Assembly (NCBI GenBank): GCA_038114465.1
Contig: JAYNQW010000002.1
Location: 124,001 to 188,000 of the forward strand
DNA: 64,000 nucleotides
Direction: 5' to 3'
From: CALINB01 sp938045325
GTDB lineage: Bacteria > Pseudomonadota > Alphaproteobacteria > Rhodospirillales > CALINB01
Part shown: piece by piece, positions 9,967 to 18,104 of the stretch
How the letters are laid out: each line of letters begins with the position of its first letter
Numbering within the stretch: the stretch's first letter is position 1
Made by a program: the position numbers and the translations under genes
The notes under the pieces: model-generated
What the model was told of the DNA's origin: nothing
Seen by the model: only the letters and a program-made list of their open reading frames with translations
Databases searched by the model: none

Positions 9967-9999
9967 CAGGACCCTATGAAAACACTGGTCCTGACATAA
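9967..9999 (+). promoter_or_regulatory. Hairpin and 7-codon open frame in the hfq leader
   Basis: A perfect 7-bp inverted repeat (CAGGACC at 9967-9973, GGTCCTG at 9987-9993) lies in the leader of hfq. Inside it, an ATG at 9976 opens a seven-codon frame (MKTLVLT, stop 9997-9999). It is followed by the A-rich tract AAAAAAAGAAAAGAG just before the Shine-Dalgarno. Poly-A tracts of ARN type are known Hfq distal-face ligands, so autoregulation is plausible but inferred. On the minus strand the same hairpin precedes a T run, but no minus-strand gene needs it. Confidence 0.4.
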
Positions 10000-10021
10000 A
10001 AAAAGAAAAGAGAGGTGCTCA

Positions 10022-10291
10022 ATGTCCTCTGAAAAATCACAAAACGTCCAAGATGTCTTCCTGAATAGTGTCCGGAAAAGCAAAACACCTGTGACGGTGT
10101 TCCTTGTTAACGGCGTCAAGTTGCAAGGAATCATCACGTGGTTTGATAATTTTTCCGTTCTGCTTCGGCGAGATGGCCATACCCAGTTGGTATATAAACA
10201 TGCCATCTCAACGGTCATGCCATCGGCTCCGGTACAATTGTTTGAACCGGATAAAGACGATGACGCTGCCGGGGCACCGGCGGAAGATTAA
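10022..10291 (+). CDS. hfq: RNA chaperone Hfq
   Basis: Hexameric Sm-like chaperone for sRNA-mRNA pairing, 89 residues. Sm1 (VQDVFLNSVRKSKTPVTVFL, VNGVKLQGIITWFDNFSVLL) and Sm2 (LVYKHAISTVMP) are intact, including the YKHA proximal-face motif. The acidic tail (DKDDDAAG) is short, as in alphaproteobacteria. The Shine-Dalgarno AGAGAGG lies just before the ATG. It sits 15 bases upstream of hflX, the conserved hfq-hflX pair. Confidence 0.98.
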   Translation: MSSEKSQNVQDVFLNSVRKSKTPVTVFLVNGVKLQGIITWFDNFSVLLRRDGHTQLVYKHAISTVMPSAPVQLFEPDKDDDAAGAPAED

Positions 10292-10306
10292 TTTGCAGCG
10301 TATCCT

Positions 10307-11644
10307 TTGACTGGGTTTGATACGGGTCCGACGTTTACAAAAAACGGCGGTGAACGCTGCTACGTCATTCACCCGCATCCAAAAACGTCGGCCCTATCGG
10401 CACGTCAACCAGGTGTGCGCCTGGAAGAAGCCATGGGTCTCGCGCGCGCTATCAATCTCGACATTGTGCACGCGGAAACAACACCCAATCCGAAACCAAA
10501 ACCGGCGACTTTTTTGGGGCAGGGCACCGTTGAGCGCATTAACGATCACATCGAGTCATTCGGCACGAAAGTTCATGTCGTCATTGTCGACGCCGCTTTA
10601 ACGCCCGTACAACAGCGCAACCTGGAGCGGGCCTGGAAGGTTAAAGTGATCGATCGGACCGGCTTAATCCTTGAAATCTTTGGCGAAAGGGCGCGGACGG
10701 CGGAAGGCCGCCTGCAAGTGGAACTCGCGCAGTTAACCTATCAGCGCTCGCGCCTGGTCCGCTCCTGGACCCACTTGGAGCGGCAACGGGGCGGTGCCGG
10801 CTTTATGGGCGGGCCTGGTGAAACACAAATCGAAACCGACCGCCGCTTGATCGATCAACGCATCACGCGGCTCAAACGCGAACTCGAAGACGTGAAACGT
10901 ACACGCTCTTTACATCGTGAAGCCCGCGCCCGTGTGCCGTATTCAATTATCGCCTTGGTTGGTTACACAAACGCGGGTAAATCGACATTGTTCAACCGCT
11001 TGACCGATGCCGACGTGACGGCGAAGGATCAATTATTTGCGACCCTAGATCCGACCATGCGCAAACTGGATTTACCCTCCGGGCGCACGGTGATCCTGTC
11101 CGATACGGTCGGCTTTATTTCCGATTTGCCGCATGAATTGGTTAATGCTTTTCACGCCACCCTCGAAGAGGTGCGCGCAGCTGATATCGTCGTGCATGTG
11201 CGCGATGCCGCCGATCCGGATACGGAATCACAAAAGAAAGACGTCTTTAACGTGCTTAAGGAAATCGGTATTCGCGACTCGGTCAAGCATGCCATGATCG
11301 AGGTCATGAACAAGATCGATCTGCTCACCGAAGAAGAACGCGAAATATTACGCAATAAATCCCAACGGTCGAATGAAACGGTTGTTTTGCTGTCGGCTAT
11401 GACGGGCGAGGGGTGCGAGTATTTCTTGAATTCAATCGACAAACAGCTGTCACAATCCATGCAGTTGTTGGAACTTTCCTTGAAACCCGAAGACGGCGCT
11501 GCACTCTCATGGTTGTATGAACACGGTGAAGTGGTCGAACGCACCGACTCGGAACAGTCTATCGAGGTGAAAGTTCGCCTCGATCACCGAAACGCCGCCC
11601 GATTTGCCCGCCGCTACGGCGATCATGTACAAAAAAATGACTGA
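10307..11644 (+). CDS. hflX: Ribosome-associated GTPase HflX
   Basis: GTPase that binds and splits stalled 70S or 50S ribosomes. Its 445 residues contain the N-terminal HflX domain (AIVHPHPK-like entry, FLGQGTVERI, GLILEIFGERARTAEG), the helical linker with GGPGETQIETDRR, and the G domain: G1 GYTNAGKST, G3 DTVGFISDLP, G4 NKID. The start is most likely the TTG at 10307, the first in-frame start after the hfq stop. No gene follows on the same strand for about 90 bases; the mazG that often follows hflX lies 10 kb away here. Confidence 0.95.
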   Translation: MTGFDTGPTFTKNGGERCYVIHPHPKTSALSARQPGVRLEEAMGLARAINLDIVHAETTPNPKPKPATFLGQGTVERINDHIESFGTKVHVVIVDAALTPVQQRNLERAWKVKVIDRTGLILEIFGERARTAEGRLQVELAQLTYQRSRLVRSWTHLERQRGGAGFMGGPGETQIETDRRLIDQRITRLKRELEDVKRTRSLHREARARVPYSIIALVGYTNAGKSTLFNRLTDADVTAKDQLFATLDPTMRKLDLPSGRTVILSDTVGFISDLPHELVNAFHATLEEVRAADIVVHVRDAADPDTESQKKDVFNVLKEIGIRDSVKHAMIEVMNKIDLLTEEEREILRNKSQRSNETVVLLSAMTGEGCEYFLNSIDKQLSQSMQLLELSLKPEDGAALSWLYEHGEVVERTDSEQSIEVKVRLDHRNAARFARRYGDHVQKND

Positions 11645-11679
11645 ATTGCGCCATTTTCCTATTATTGACCCGACCGAAT

Positions 11680-11691
11680 TCTACTAGTAGA
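11680..11691. promoter_or_regulatory. 12-bp perfect palindrome TCTACTAGTAGA, copy 1
   Basis: Perfect palindrome, with imperfect symmetry extending to AAyTCTACTAGTAGArTT. It lies 36 bases after hflX and 46 bases before the ATG of the small ribbon-helix-helix-like gene. A TTGACC at 11665-11670 is spaced 17 bases from TAGAGT, so the palindrome could overlap a promoter. An identical copy is at 22314-22325 before mazG. Operator function is inferred. Confidence 0.45.
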
Positions 11692-11737
11692 GTTCGCTAT
11701 CCTTGGGAAGATTAATAATTAATTAATGGAGCGCGTA

Positions 11738-12007
11738 ATGGCGACATCCGAAGCACAGAAAAAATGGCGGGACAAACACCGCCTGGTGAAAAAACAGCTG
11801 AATGTCATGGCCCGGAAATCCACCCATGACGATCTCGATGAATTTGCCAGCGAGTTTCGCCTGCGTGGCAAGGCCGAAGCGGTGTCATTTGCCTGCTTCG
11901 TTATCCGCGGGCTGATTCAGCGGGCCGATTACAACAAAGAAATGGCACAAATGCTGAAGGACTTCAGCGATGCCTATCACCGCGACCGCGATATTTACGC
12001 GCCGTAA
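11738..12007 (+). CDS. Small ribbon-helix-helix-like protein, possible regulator
   Basis: 89 residues, family not recognised. The ATG at 11738 is preferred over the one at 11726 because GGAG sits seven bases ahead of it. The pattern strand (KKQLNVMAR), helix (HDDLDEFASEFRL), helix (KAEAVSFACFVIRGLIQ) resembles a ribbon-helix-helix DNA-binding fold; this is a fold inference, not a homology match. The basic N terminus (KKWRDKHRLVKK) would suit nucleic-acid binding. It lies 29 bases upstream of the AhpD-like gene, probably co-transcribed, and just downstream of a 12-bp palindrome it might recognise. Confidence 0.6.
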   Translation: MATSEAQKKWRDKHRLVKKQLNVMARKSTHDDLDEFASEFRLRGKAEAVSFACFVIRGLIQRADYNKEMAQMLKDFSDAYHRDRDIYAP

Positions 12008-12036
12008 TATTAATTTCCAAATTAGAGAGGTGCGAC

Positions 12037-12714
12037 ATGGATTGCCGTGTCACGATCAAAGACCCGGAAAAAGCGACCGGTATCGAAAAATTGTTATTTG
12101 AAGGCGGCGAAACACTTCGCGGCGGCCCCGGCAAGATGCCAAATTCATTCCGGGTCGGTGCGCATGTGCCGTTCATTCAGATGATGCTGGTGCCGTTTAT
12201 TTCGGTCGTCACTCGCGAAGGCGGCGGCGGTAAGCTCACCACAAAGCTGCGTGAAATGGTGGTCATCAAAACTAGCCAACTGAACGGGTGCGCGTATTGA
12301 CTAGCGCATAATACGAAGCTCGGTCGAGCTGCAGGCATTACAGAAGATCAAGTTCAAGCCATCGGGTCCGATGACTATATGGACTCACCCTTACTCAATG
12401 ATCGTGAAAAACACGCGGTTCTTTGGGCGGAGCATGTCACAAAAAACACCGCGCGCTCCGATGATGAGGTATTCGCTAAAGTCGCAAAATTATTCAGTGA
12501 AGAAGAGATCGTCGAGCTGACGTTTGTCTCGGCGTATTTCAATTTCCGCAACCGATTTATGGATTCCTTAAATATTCCAGTCGACGTCACTGAAGGCAAA
12601 GACGCCATCAAGACCCGTTCGGTACAGGCCAATCCGGATAAGCTGAAAGCGTATTTACAATTCGTGATCGATAACTGGCCGGACGAATTCCCGGCACCGA
12701 CCCCGGACGAGTAA
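12037..12714 (+). CDS. AhpD/carboxymuconolactone-decarboxylase-like protein, probable selenoprotein (in-frame TGA = Sec88)
   Basis: A single frame of 226 codons interrupted only by TGA at 12298-12300. The AhpD/CMD redox signature is E-x11-C-x2-C-x2/3-H. Here it reads REMVVIKTSQLNGCAY-(TGA)-LAHNTKLGR, so the TGA occupies exactly the second cysteine and gives CxxU. The downstream half continues the family without shift (GRAAGITEDQV, then helices to residue 225). A hairpin AGCTC-GGTC-GAGCT at 12317-12330 puts a GGUC apical loop about 22 nt after the UGA, like bacterial SECIS elements such as E. coli fdhF. Expected role: thiol/selenol peroxidase or disulfide chemistry. The Shine-Dalgarno GAGAGG precedes the ATG. 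A nonsense-mutated pseudogene is the alternative; selABCD are not in this window. Confidence 0.8.
12301..12330 (+). promoter_or_regulatory. Candidate bacterial SECIS element
   Basis: Immediately 3' of the in-frame TGA, a perfect 5-bp stem (12317-12321 with 12326-12330) closes a GGTC tetraloop. Counting the U of UGA as 1, the loop is at 25-28, close to positions 22-25 in E. coli fdhF, where the loop G and U contact SelB. The lower stem is weak by eye. The function is inferred from position and loop sequence. Confidence 0.6.
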
Positions 12715-12719
12715 CGAGC

Positions 12720-13610
12720 TTAAACCGGCGTATCGCCCTTGATCATCAAGCGGTGCATACGCCGGCGAAAGCCCTGGTAATCGCCCATGGCATAGTGCTG
12801 GGTACAGCGGTTATCCCACAGCGCGATGGAACCGGGCCGCCAGTTAAACCGGCAGACGAACTCCGGTTTCATGGCGTGTTCGCGCAGCTGATCGATGATG
12901 ATATCGGCTTCGTCTTCGTTGAAACCTTCCAACGTTTCCGTATGTACGCTGATGTAAAGCGACTTGCGCCCGGTTTCAGGATGGGTGCGCACGACGGGGT
13001 GTACGGCCTCGGTCACGCGGTTTTCGTCGGGCTTTTCTTTCAGTTTCATCGTCGTTTTCGCAGCCGCATAGCGCTCGGCCCGTGAGCGGTGATCGCCCGT
13101 TTGCTTGCGGCGTTTATAATTATCGCCTTTATTCAGCGCGCGCAGGCCACCGATCATCGCCTCCATGCCGTCTGAAAGAGCGTCATAGGCCAGATACATA
13201 TTGGCGAACAGCGTATCGCCGCCGTAGGGAGGCGTTTCCTTGGCATACAACATCGAGGCCTTGGCGGGCTTATCGGTAAATATCTGATCAGTGTGCCAAG
13301 AATTACCGAATGTGTAGGTGTCATCCTCATTTTTCAGGATTTCCAGCACTTCGGGATAATCATCCAATCCCTTCATCAAGGGATGGGTATGGATTTCACC
13401 AAACTTGTTCGCAAACTCGATGTATTGCGCGGGCGTGATCTCCTGGTCGCGAAAGAAAATCACCAGATGATCGAGCCAGGCGCGGTAAATTTCGCCGAAC
13501 GTTTCATCGTTCAACGGTTTCGATAAATCGGCGCCGAATATCTCGGCCCCCAACGCGCCGGCAATGGGTTTTACATCGATTGAATTGTATTCGCGGGGTT
13601 GATCGAGCAT
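12720..13610 (-). CDS. TauD/TfdA-family Fe(II)/2-oxoglutarate dioxygenase (array member A)
   Basis: Non-haem iron dioxygenase, 296 residues, that hydroxylates a small substrate using 2-oxoglutarate and O2. The iron facial triad is visible as His106 and Asp108 (NSWHTDQIF) and His272 (DNRCTQHYAMGDY). The 2-oxoglutarate-binding Arg follows (RRRMHRL). It is closer to classical taurine dioxygenase (GNSWHTDQIF, DNRCTQH) than its three neighbours. It is the last gene of a four-gene tandem set on the minus strand, four bases after the next member. The substrate is unknown. Confidence 0.9.
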   Translation of the reverse strand: MLDQPREYNSIDVKPIAGALGAEIFGADLSKPLNDETFGEIYRAWLDHLVIFFRDQEITPAQYIEFANKFGEIHTHPLMKGLDDYPEVLEILKNEDDTYTFGNSWHTDQIFTDKPAKASMLYAKETPPYGGDTLFANMYLAYDALSDGMEAMIGGLRALNKGDNYKRRKQTGDHRSRAERYAAAKTTMKLKEKPDENRVTEAVHPVVRTHPETGRKSLYISVHTETLEGFNEDEADIIIDQLREHAMKPEFVCRFNWRPGSIALWDNRCTQHYAMGDYQGFRRRMHRLMIKGDTPV

Positions 13611-13614
13611 CGCT

Positions 13615-14499
13615 TTAGAACGGTTTGCTTCCTTCAGTGATAATTCTGTGCAGCAACCGGTGTTGTTCGAGGTCGAAATTCGGATAAGCCCTGTGCAGGG
13701 CTTGGCGATTATCCCAAATCAAGACGTCGCCGATGGACCAAGCGTGTTTATAAATAAATTCCGGTTTTTCCAGAAGGACATCCAATTCATCGATGAGATC
13801 TTGGCTCTCCTGCGGCGTCATTCCGGTCATGTTCTCGACTTTGCCGCGATGAAAGTACACGGCCTTCTTACCGCTGATCGGGTGGGTGCGCACAAGCGGA
13901 TGGGGCATTGGTTTTTCGAACTGCTTCCAGTCCTTGTCCATCACTTGTTTGAGCGAAGCCAGCCTCGCCGCGCTGCCTTTTTGCACATTAAAAGTTTGCA
14001 GTTTATCGATCTTCTTTTTAACCGCTTCCGGCAACGCTTCATAGGCAGCCCGCGTATTCAATACGCCCGTTTCGCCGCCTTGATCGGGCATTTTGATCGC
14101 GTGCAGTACCGTGTAATTGGGCGGGGCTTCGCGGTTGGTGTGATCGGTATGCCAATAAGACGAGTGGTAAACCCGCTTGCCCTCGGGCCCGAGTTGTTCA
14201 TTCGATACCTTATTGATGAGGGGATAACCCTCAAGGTGGTACAGAGAATAATTTTGTTCGACCGGCTCGGCGAAAATACGAACCGCCTCGATGTACTCGT
14301 CCGGGGTTAAATTTTGATTGGGAAAAACCAAACAGCAGCGCTCGACCAACGTATCGTTTAAAAGTTCTTTTGTTGATTCATCGACGNNNNNNNNNNCATC
14401 GACGGGGGCACGCAAATCAATACCATCGATGCGTGAGCCCGTGAGTTCCGTCAATGGCGTAATTTGAACCCCGACTTTTTCCTGAACGGCTGTTGTCAT
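13615..14499 (-). CDS. TauD/TfdA-family dioxygenase (array member B), contains assembly gap
   Basis: 294 residues of the TauD/TfdA fold. The metal motif is YWHTDHTN, the distal His is in WDNRQALHRAYPNFD, and the C-terminal Arg is in HRLLHRI. It is strongly similar to members C and D (HTDHTN, LIDELDVLLEKPEFIYKHAW, DNRQALH), so these three probably arose by duplication. Ten undetermined bases interrupt codons near residue 35 without breaking the frame. Eight bases separate it from member C. Substrate unknown; no sulfonate or phosphonate transporter is adjacent. Confidence 0.9.
   Translation of the reverse strand: MTTAVQEKVGVQITPLTELTGSRIDGIDLRAPVDXXXXVDESTKELLNDTLVERCCLVFPNQNLTPDEYIEAVRIFAEPVEQNYSLYHLEGYPLINKVSNEQLGPEGKRVYHSSYWHTDHTNREAPPNYTVLHAIKMPDQGGETGVLNTRAAYEALPEAVKKKIDKLQTFNVQKGSAARLASLKQVMDKDWKQFEKPMPHPLVRTHPISGKKAVYFHRGKVENMTGMTPQESQDLIDELDVLLEKPEFIYKHAWSIGDVLIWDNRQALHRAYPNFDLEQHRLLHRIITEGSKPF
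14387..14396. other. Assembly gap (10 N) inside dioxygenase B
   Basis: Ten undetermined bases between codons for LRAPVD and VDESTKE. The frame is open on both sides, so at most four residues are unknown, in a surface region before the second helix of the TauD fold. Confidence 0.95.
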
Positions 14500-14507
14500 C
14501 GTTAAAC

Positions 14508-15347
14508 CTATATGGGCCGGTCACCCTCGGTGAGGATGCGGTAAAACTGGCGCAGCTGGCTGCGGTCGTAATCGTGATAGGCCTGATGCAGCGCCTGGCG
14601 GTTATCGATCACCAGCATATCGCCCAGCTTCCAGGCGTGCTTATAGATAAATTCGTCTTTGACCGCCGTTTCCGAAATTTCCAATAATAATTCCCGCGTA
14701 TCTTCCGGCGACATGCCCACGATGTAGTCGGTTTTAACGTCATGATAGTAGATCGCTTTTTTGCCCGACTCGGGATGGGTGCGCACCAACGGATGAATAA
14801 TCGGTTTCATCTGGCTTTCTTCTTGAAGCTTCTTTCCCTTCAGTGAGGGACGTGCCGCGGCCCGACCGTAATGTACATTCGCGGTTTGCAGGCTATCGAT
14901 GCGCTTTTTAAAGTCTTCAGGAAGGGCGTCATACGCCGCTCGCATGTTACAGACACCAGTTGCCCCACCTTTGTCGGGCAACGAAACCGCATATAAAATT
15001 GTGCACTTCGGTGGGCATTCATGATTGGTGTGATCGGTATGCCATCGCGAGCCACGCTTGTTGAGCTTGCCGTCCGGTTCCTTGTGCATGCTCGAAACGA
15101 TATTGATGAACGGATAGCCTTCTAAGTTAAGCTCGGTAAAATTTTGAGGGTAGGGTGGCCCGAAAATATTGGTCGCCTTCATGTAGTCTTCCGGCGTGTA
15201 GTCCTGGTCGCGCACGACAAGACAGGCATATTCCGCCAACGCTTCGTTGAGTTTCTTGGCATCCTCCGCGGATACGTCTTGGCTGAGATCAATGCCGGTC
15301 ACTTCCGCGCCGGTATGGTCACCAAGAGGGGTGATCTGCATTGTCAT
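14508..15347 (-). CDS. TauD/TfdA-family dioxygenase (array member C)
   Basis: 279 residues. The iron motif is RWHTDHTNHECPPKC, with distal His in IDNRQALHQAYHDYD and C-terminal Arg in LRQFYRI. The segment HTDHTNHECPPKCT is identical in member D, indicating recent duplication. N-terminal DHTGAEVTGIDLSQ is the family hallmark. It is packed 15 bases downstream of D and eight bases upstream of B in one apparent transcript. The substrate cannot be told from sequence. Confidence 0.9.
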   Translation of the reverse strand: MTMQITPLGDHTGAEVTGIDLSQDVSAEDAKKLNEALAEYACLVVRDQDYTPEDYMKATNIFGPPYPQNFTELNLEGYPFINIVSSMHKEPDGKLNKRGSRWHTDHTNHECPPKCTILYAVSLPDKGGATGVCNMRAAYDALPEDFKKRIDSLQTANVHYGRAAARPSLKGKKLQEESQMKPIIHPLVRTHPESGKKAIYYHDVKTDYIVGMSPEDTRELLLEISETAVKDEFIYKHAWKLGDMLVIDNRQALHQAYHDYDRSQLRQFYRILTEGDRPI

Positions 15348-15362
15348 ATTTAAAACCCTCGG

Positions 15363-16220
15363 CTAAAACGGCTTATCGCCTTCGAGAATAATGCGCATGA
15401 GAGTGCGCGGTTGGCTGGTGTCGTAATCGTAATAGGCTTGGTGCATGGCACTGCGGTTATCCCAAATCAGCATGTCGCCCAAACGCCACTTGTGACGATA
15501 AATAAACTCGGGCTTATTGATACGCCCCAGCACATCTTCTAATAAGACTCGGGTTTCATCCGGCTCCATGCCTTCAATGGTGTCGACCTTGACCGTATGA
15601 AAATAGACGGCTTTCTTTCCGGTTTCGGGATGGGTCCGGATCAGCGGTTGCACCATGGCTTCGGAATATTTCTTCGCGTCTCTCTCGGTCACCTGCTTGG
15701 TGGATTCACGAAGGGCGGCACGGCCTTGAAATACATTAATCGTTTTCAGCCCGTCTAGTTTTTGTTTGTAGTCATCAAGCAGGGAGTCGTAACCGGCTCG
15801 CGTATTTAAAATACCTGTATCTCCACCTTCCTTGGGCAACTCGACCGCATAAAGAACTGTGCACTTCGGCGGACATTCATGATTGGTGTGATCCGTATGC
15901 CAGCTCGCCCCGTGTTTGACCCGTTCGCCTTTGTCGTTGGTGTGCTGGTTGGAAATGAAATTCACGAATTCATTGTCAGGCGTTTGATACTGCGAATAGT
16001 GTTGCATCATCGGCTTACCGAATGCGCGCACTGCTTCGGCGTATTCGGGAGCGCTGAACGACTGATCACGAATGACCAAAGCAATGTGATCGAGCAGGGC
16101 TTGATTAAGTTTCGCTTTGGTTTCGGGATCCAAGGGTTGCTTGAGATCAATGCCGGTGACTTCGGCGCCGATATGCTCGCTGAGCGGGGTGATCCGAAGT
16201 GTGCTTGTCGCGCCATCCAT
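15363..16220 (-). CDS. TauD/TfdA-family dioxygenase (array member D, first in operon)
   Basis: 285 residues, promoter-proximal gene of the four-dioxygenase operon. Motifs are SWHTDHTNHECPPKC (His/Asp), WDNRSAMHQAYYDYD (distal His) and RTLMRIILEGDKPF. N-terminal SEHIGAEVTGIDLKQ is typical. It is transcribed divergently from the inositol-phosphatase-like gene with 128 bases between starts. No regulator or dedicated transporter is adjacent, so the substrate and inducing signal are unknown. Confidence 0.9.
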   Translation of the reverse strand: MDGATSTLRITPLSEHIGAEVTGIDLKQPLDPETKAKLNQALLDHIALVIRDQSFSAPEYAEAVRAFGKPMMQHYSQYQTPDNEFVNFISNQHTNDKGERVKHGASWHTDHTNHECPPKCTVLYAVELPKEGGDTGILNTRAGYDSLLDDYKQKLDGLKTINVFQGRAALRESTKQVTERDAKKYSEAMVQPLIRTHPETGKKAVYFHTVKVDTIEGMEPDETRVLLEDVLGRINKPEFIYRHKWRLGDMLIWDNRSAMHQAYYDYDTSQPRTLMRIILEGDKPF

Positions 16221-16348
16221 GATGAATTTTCCTGTTATTTAGGGATATTTTGATCCTGTGCGCGGGCGTGAGCAAGATATTTCGCCGAAAATCGCGACGT
16301 CACGAGAAATTTCCTTTCCAAACCGGCCCGAATAGGTAATGAAAAGGC

Positions 16349-17161
16349 ATGAGACCCGATATCGGCACCGTTATTGCGATCCTTGAAGAAGTCGCTGCCA
16401 CCGAAATCATGCCGCGTTTTCGCAATCTATCATCGAGCGAAATCGGCACGAAATCGGGTCCGCGCGACCTCGTCACCACGGCCGACCTCGAATCGGAAAA
16501 ACGGCTGACTCAGGCTTTTTCTGAATTGGTACCCGGTTGCGTCGTGGTCGGCGAGGAGGGGGCGGACGAAAACCCGGATATCCTGAAAGCCCTCGATCGC
16601 GAAGCCCCGGTGTGGCTGGTTGATCCGGTCGATGGCACCAACAACTTTGCCGAGGGTAAGGAATGCTTTGCCGTGATGGCGGCTTATCTGGTTAAAGGCG
16701 AAACGCTGGCCGCCTGGATACACGATCCGATCAACAACGACACCGTGTGGGCGGCGCGTGGCGAAGGGGCCTGGCTCAACCAAATGCAGCTCAATCCAAC
16801 GACGCCGTCCGATATCAAAGACATGACCGCGGCGTTCGGACCGAAACTGCGCAAACGGCTCACCGAGAATGCAAACGGTGATGCCATCCCCGGCAACTTC
16901 TTATGGCACCGCTGCGTCGGGCGCGATTATATCGGCATGGCCAAAGGCGACATTCAGTTCGCCCGTTACGGCGGCAAGGTAAAGCCCTGGGATCACGCGC
17001 CGGGCAATCTCATTCACCGCGAGATCGGCGGCTTCAGTGCCATGTTCGATGATAAGGAAACCTACCAGCCGGGCTGGGGAATTTTACAAAACCAATACCT
17101 GGTCTACGCGCCCAACACCGCACATTGGGACACCCTTCACGGGCTGCTTTCGCGCAGTTAG
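16349..17161 (+). CDS. Inositol monophosphatase-family protein
   Basis: Mg2+-dependent phosphatase of the IMPase/SuhB/HisN/CysQ group, 270 residues. Metal-binding motifs are VGEEGADEN (Glu), WLVDPVDGTNNF (Asp-Pro-x-Asp-Gly-Thr) and the C-terminal WDHAPGNLI (Asp). The ACFAVMAAYLV-type strand (ECFAVMAAYLV) and AWIHDPI are also conserved. The natural substrate could be inositol phosphate, histidinol phosphate or PAP; sequence does not decide. It precedes the hydroxyacid dehydrogenase by 45 bases on the same strand. Confidence 0.88.
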   Translation: MRPDIGTVIAILEEVAATEIMPRFRNLSSSEIGTKSGPRDLVTTADLESEKRLTQAFSELVPGCVVVGEEGADENPDILKALDREAPVWLVDPVDGTNNFAEGKECFAVMAAYLVKGETLAAWIHDPINNDTVWAARGEGAWLNQMQLNPTTPSDIKDMTAAFGPKLRKRLTENANGDAIPGNFLWHRCVGRDYIGMAKGDIQFARYGGKVKPWDHAPGNLIHREIGGFSAMFDDKETYQPGWGILQNQYLVYAPNTAHWDTLHGLLSRS

Positions 17162-17206
17162 AATAAACCTTAACGATAACGTTCAACTTCAAAACAGGAT
17201 CACCGT

Positions 17207-18097
17207 ATGTCGTCCAAAAAAGTCGCGTTTATCGGCCTCGGTGTCATGGGCTATCCCATGGCCGGCCATCTAGCCAATGCCGGACACACCGTCACGGTGT
17301 TCAATCGCACCAAAGCCAAAGCCAATAAATGGGCGAAACAATATAAAGGCAAGGCCGCTACGACCCCCGCGCAGGCTGCCAAGGGTTGCGATGTGGTATT
17401 CGTGTGCGTCGGCATGGATGATGACGTGCGCGAAGTGGTGCTCGAGAAAAACGGCGCGCTTTCCGGCATGAAGAAAGGTGCGATCCTGGTCGATCATACA
17501 ACCGCTTCGGCCGATCTCGCGCGTGAGCTGGAAACGGCGGCGAAGAAAAAGGGCATCGGCTTTTTGGACGCGCCCGTGTCGGGCGGACAGGCGGGTGCGG
17601 AAAACGGCGTTCTCACGGTGATGGTAGGCGGCGCGAAGTCGACGTTCAATAAAGCAGCACCTGTGATCGATGCGTACGCGCGCGCGGTCACATTGCTCGG
17701 TCCGGCCGGATCGGGGCAGCTCACCAAGATGGTGAACCAAATCTGCATCGCGGGTCTTGTGCAGGGCCTCGCCGAAGGTATTCACTTTGCCCAACAAGCC
17801 GGGCTTGATGGCGACACCGTCGTCGATGTGATTTCAAAAGGAGCGGCGGGCAGCTGGCAAATGGAAAACCGCGGCAAGACAATGCTCAAGGATCAGTTCA
17901 ATTTCGGTTTCGCCGTGGACTGGATGATTAAAGACCTCGGCATGTCCTTGGATGAAGCGAACCGCAACGGTGCGCTACTGCCGATCACGTCATTGGTGCA
18001 TCAAAAATACCGAGAAATTCAAAAACGCGGCGGCGGAAGATGGGACACCTCGAGCCTGCTCAGGCTTCTGACCAAACAACCGAAGTCAAAGAAGTAA
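17207..18097 (+). CDS. Beta-hydroxyacid dehydrogenase (3-hydroxyisobutyrate dehydrogenase / tartronate semialdehyde reductase family)
   Basis: NAD(P)-dependent oxidoreductase, 296 residues. The N-terminal Rossmann motif FIGLGVMGYPMAGHLANAG binds the cofactor. The substrate signature is DAPVSGGQAGAENG, and the catalytic Lys lies in GQLTKMVNQ near residue 171. The C-terminal all-helical dimerisation domain includes DWMIKDLGMSLDEAN. Whether it acts on 3-hydroxyisobutyrate or 2-hydroxy-3-oxopropionate cannot be decided by eye. It probably shares a transcript with the upstream phosphatase. Confidence 0.9.
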   Translation: MSSKKVAFIGLGVMGYPMAGHLANAGHTVTVFNRTKAKANKWAKQYKGKAATTPAQAAKGCDVVFVCVGMDDDVREVVLEKNGALSGMKKGAILVDHTTASADLARELETAAKKKGIGFLDAPVSGGQAGAENGVLTVMVGGAKSTFNKAAPVIDAYARAVTLLGPAGSGQLTKMVNQICIAGLVQGLAEGIHFAQQAGLDGDTVVDVISKGAAGSWQMENRGKTMLKDQFNFGFAVDWMIKDLGMSLDEANRNGALLPITSLVHQKYREIQKRGGGRWDTSSLLRLLTKQPKSKK

Positions 18098-18104
18098 GAT
18101 ACTC

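Noticed and set aside
11675..11691. GAATTC next to TACTAGTAGAG resembling synthetic cloning prefix/suffix sequence (vector contamination)
   Set aside because: Flanks on both sides are native coding and intergenic DNA, NotI-type sites are absent, and the second copy of the palindrome at 22314 has no EcoRI site.
12037..12300. Treating the AhpD-like gene as two separate short genes
   Set aside because: Both halves are in one frame and the only interruption is TGA at the redox Cys position; the second half lacks its own ribosome site.
13648..14310. 220-codon open frame antisense to dioxygenase B
   Set aside because: Shadow frame; the minus strand carries intact dioxygenase motifs over the same bases.
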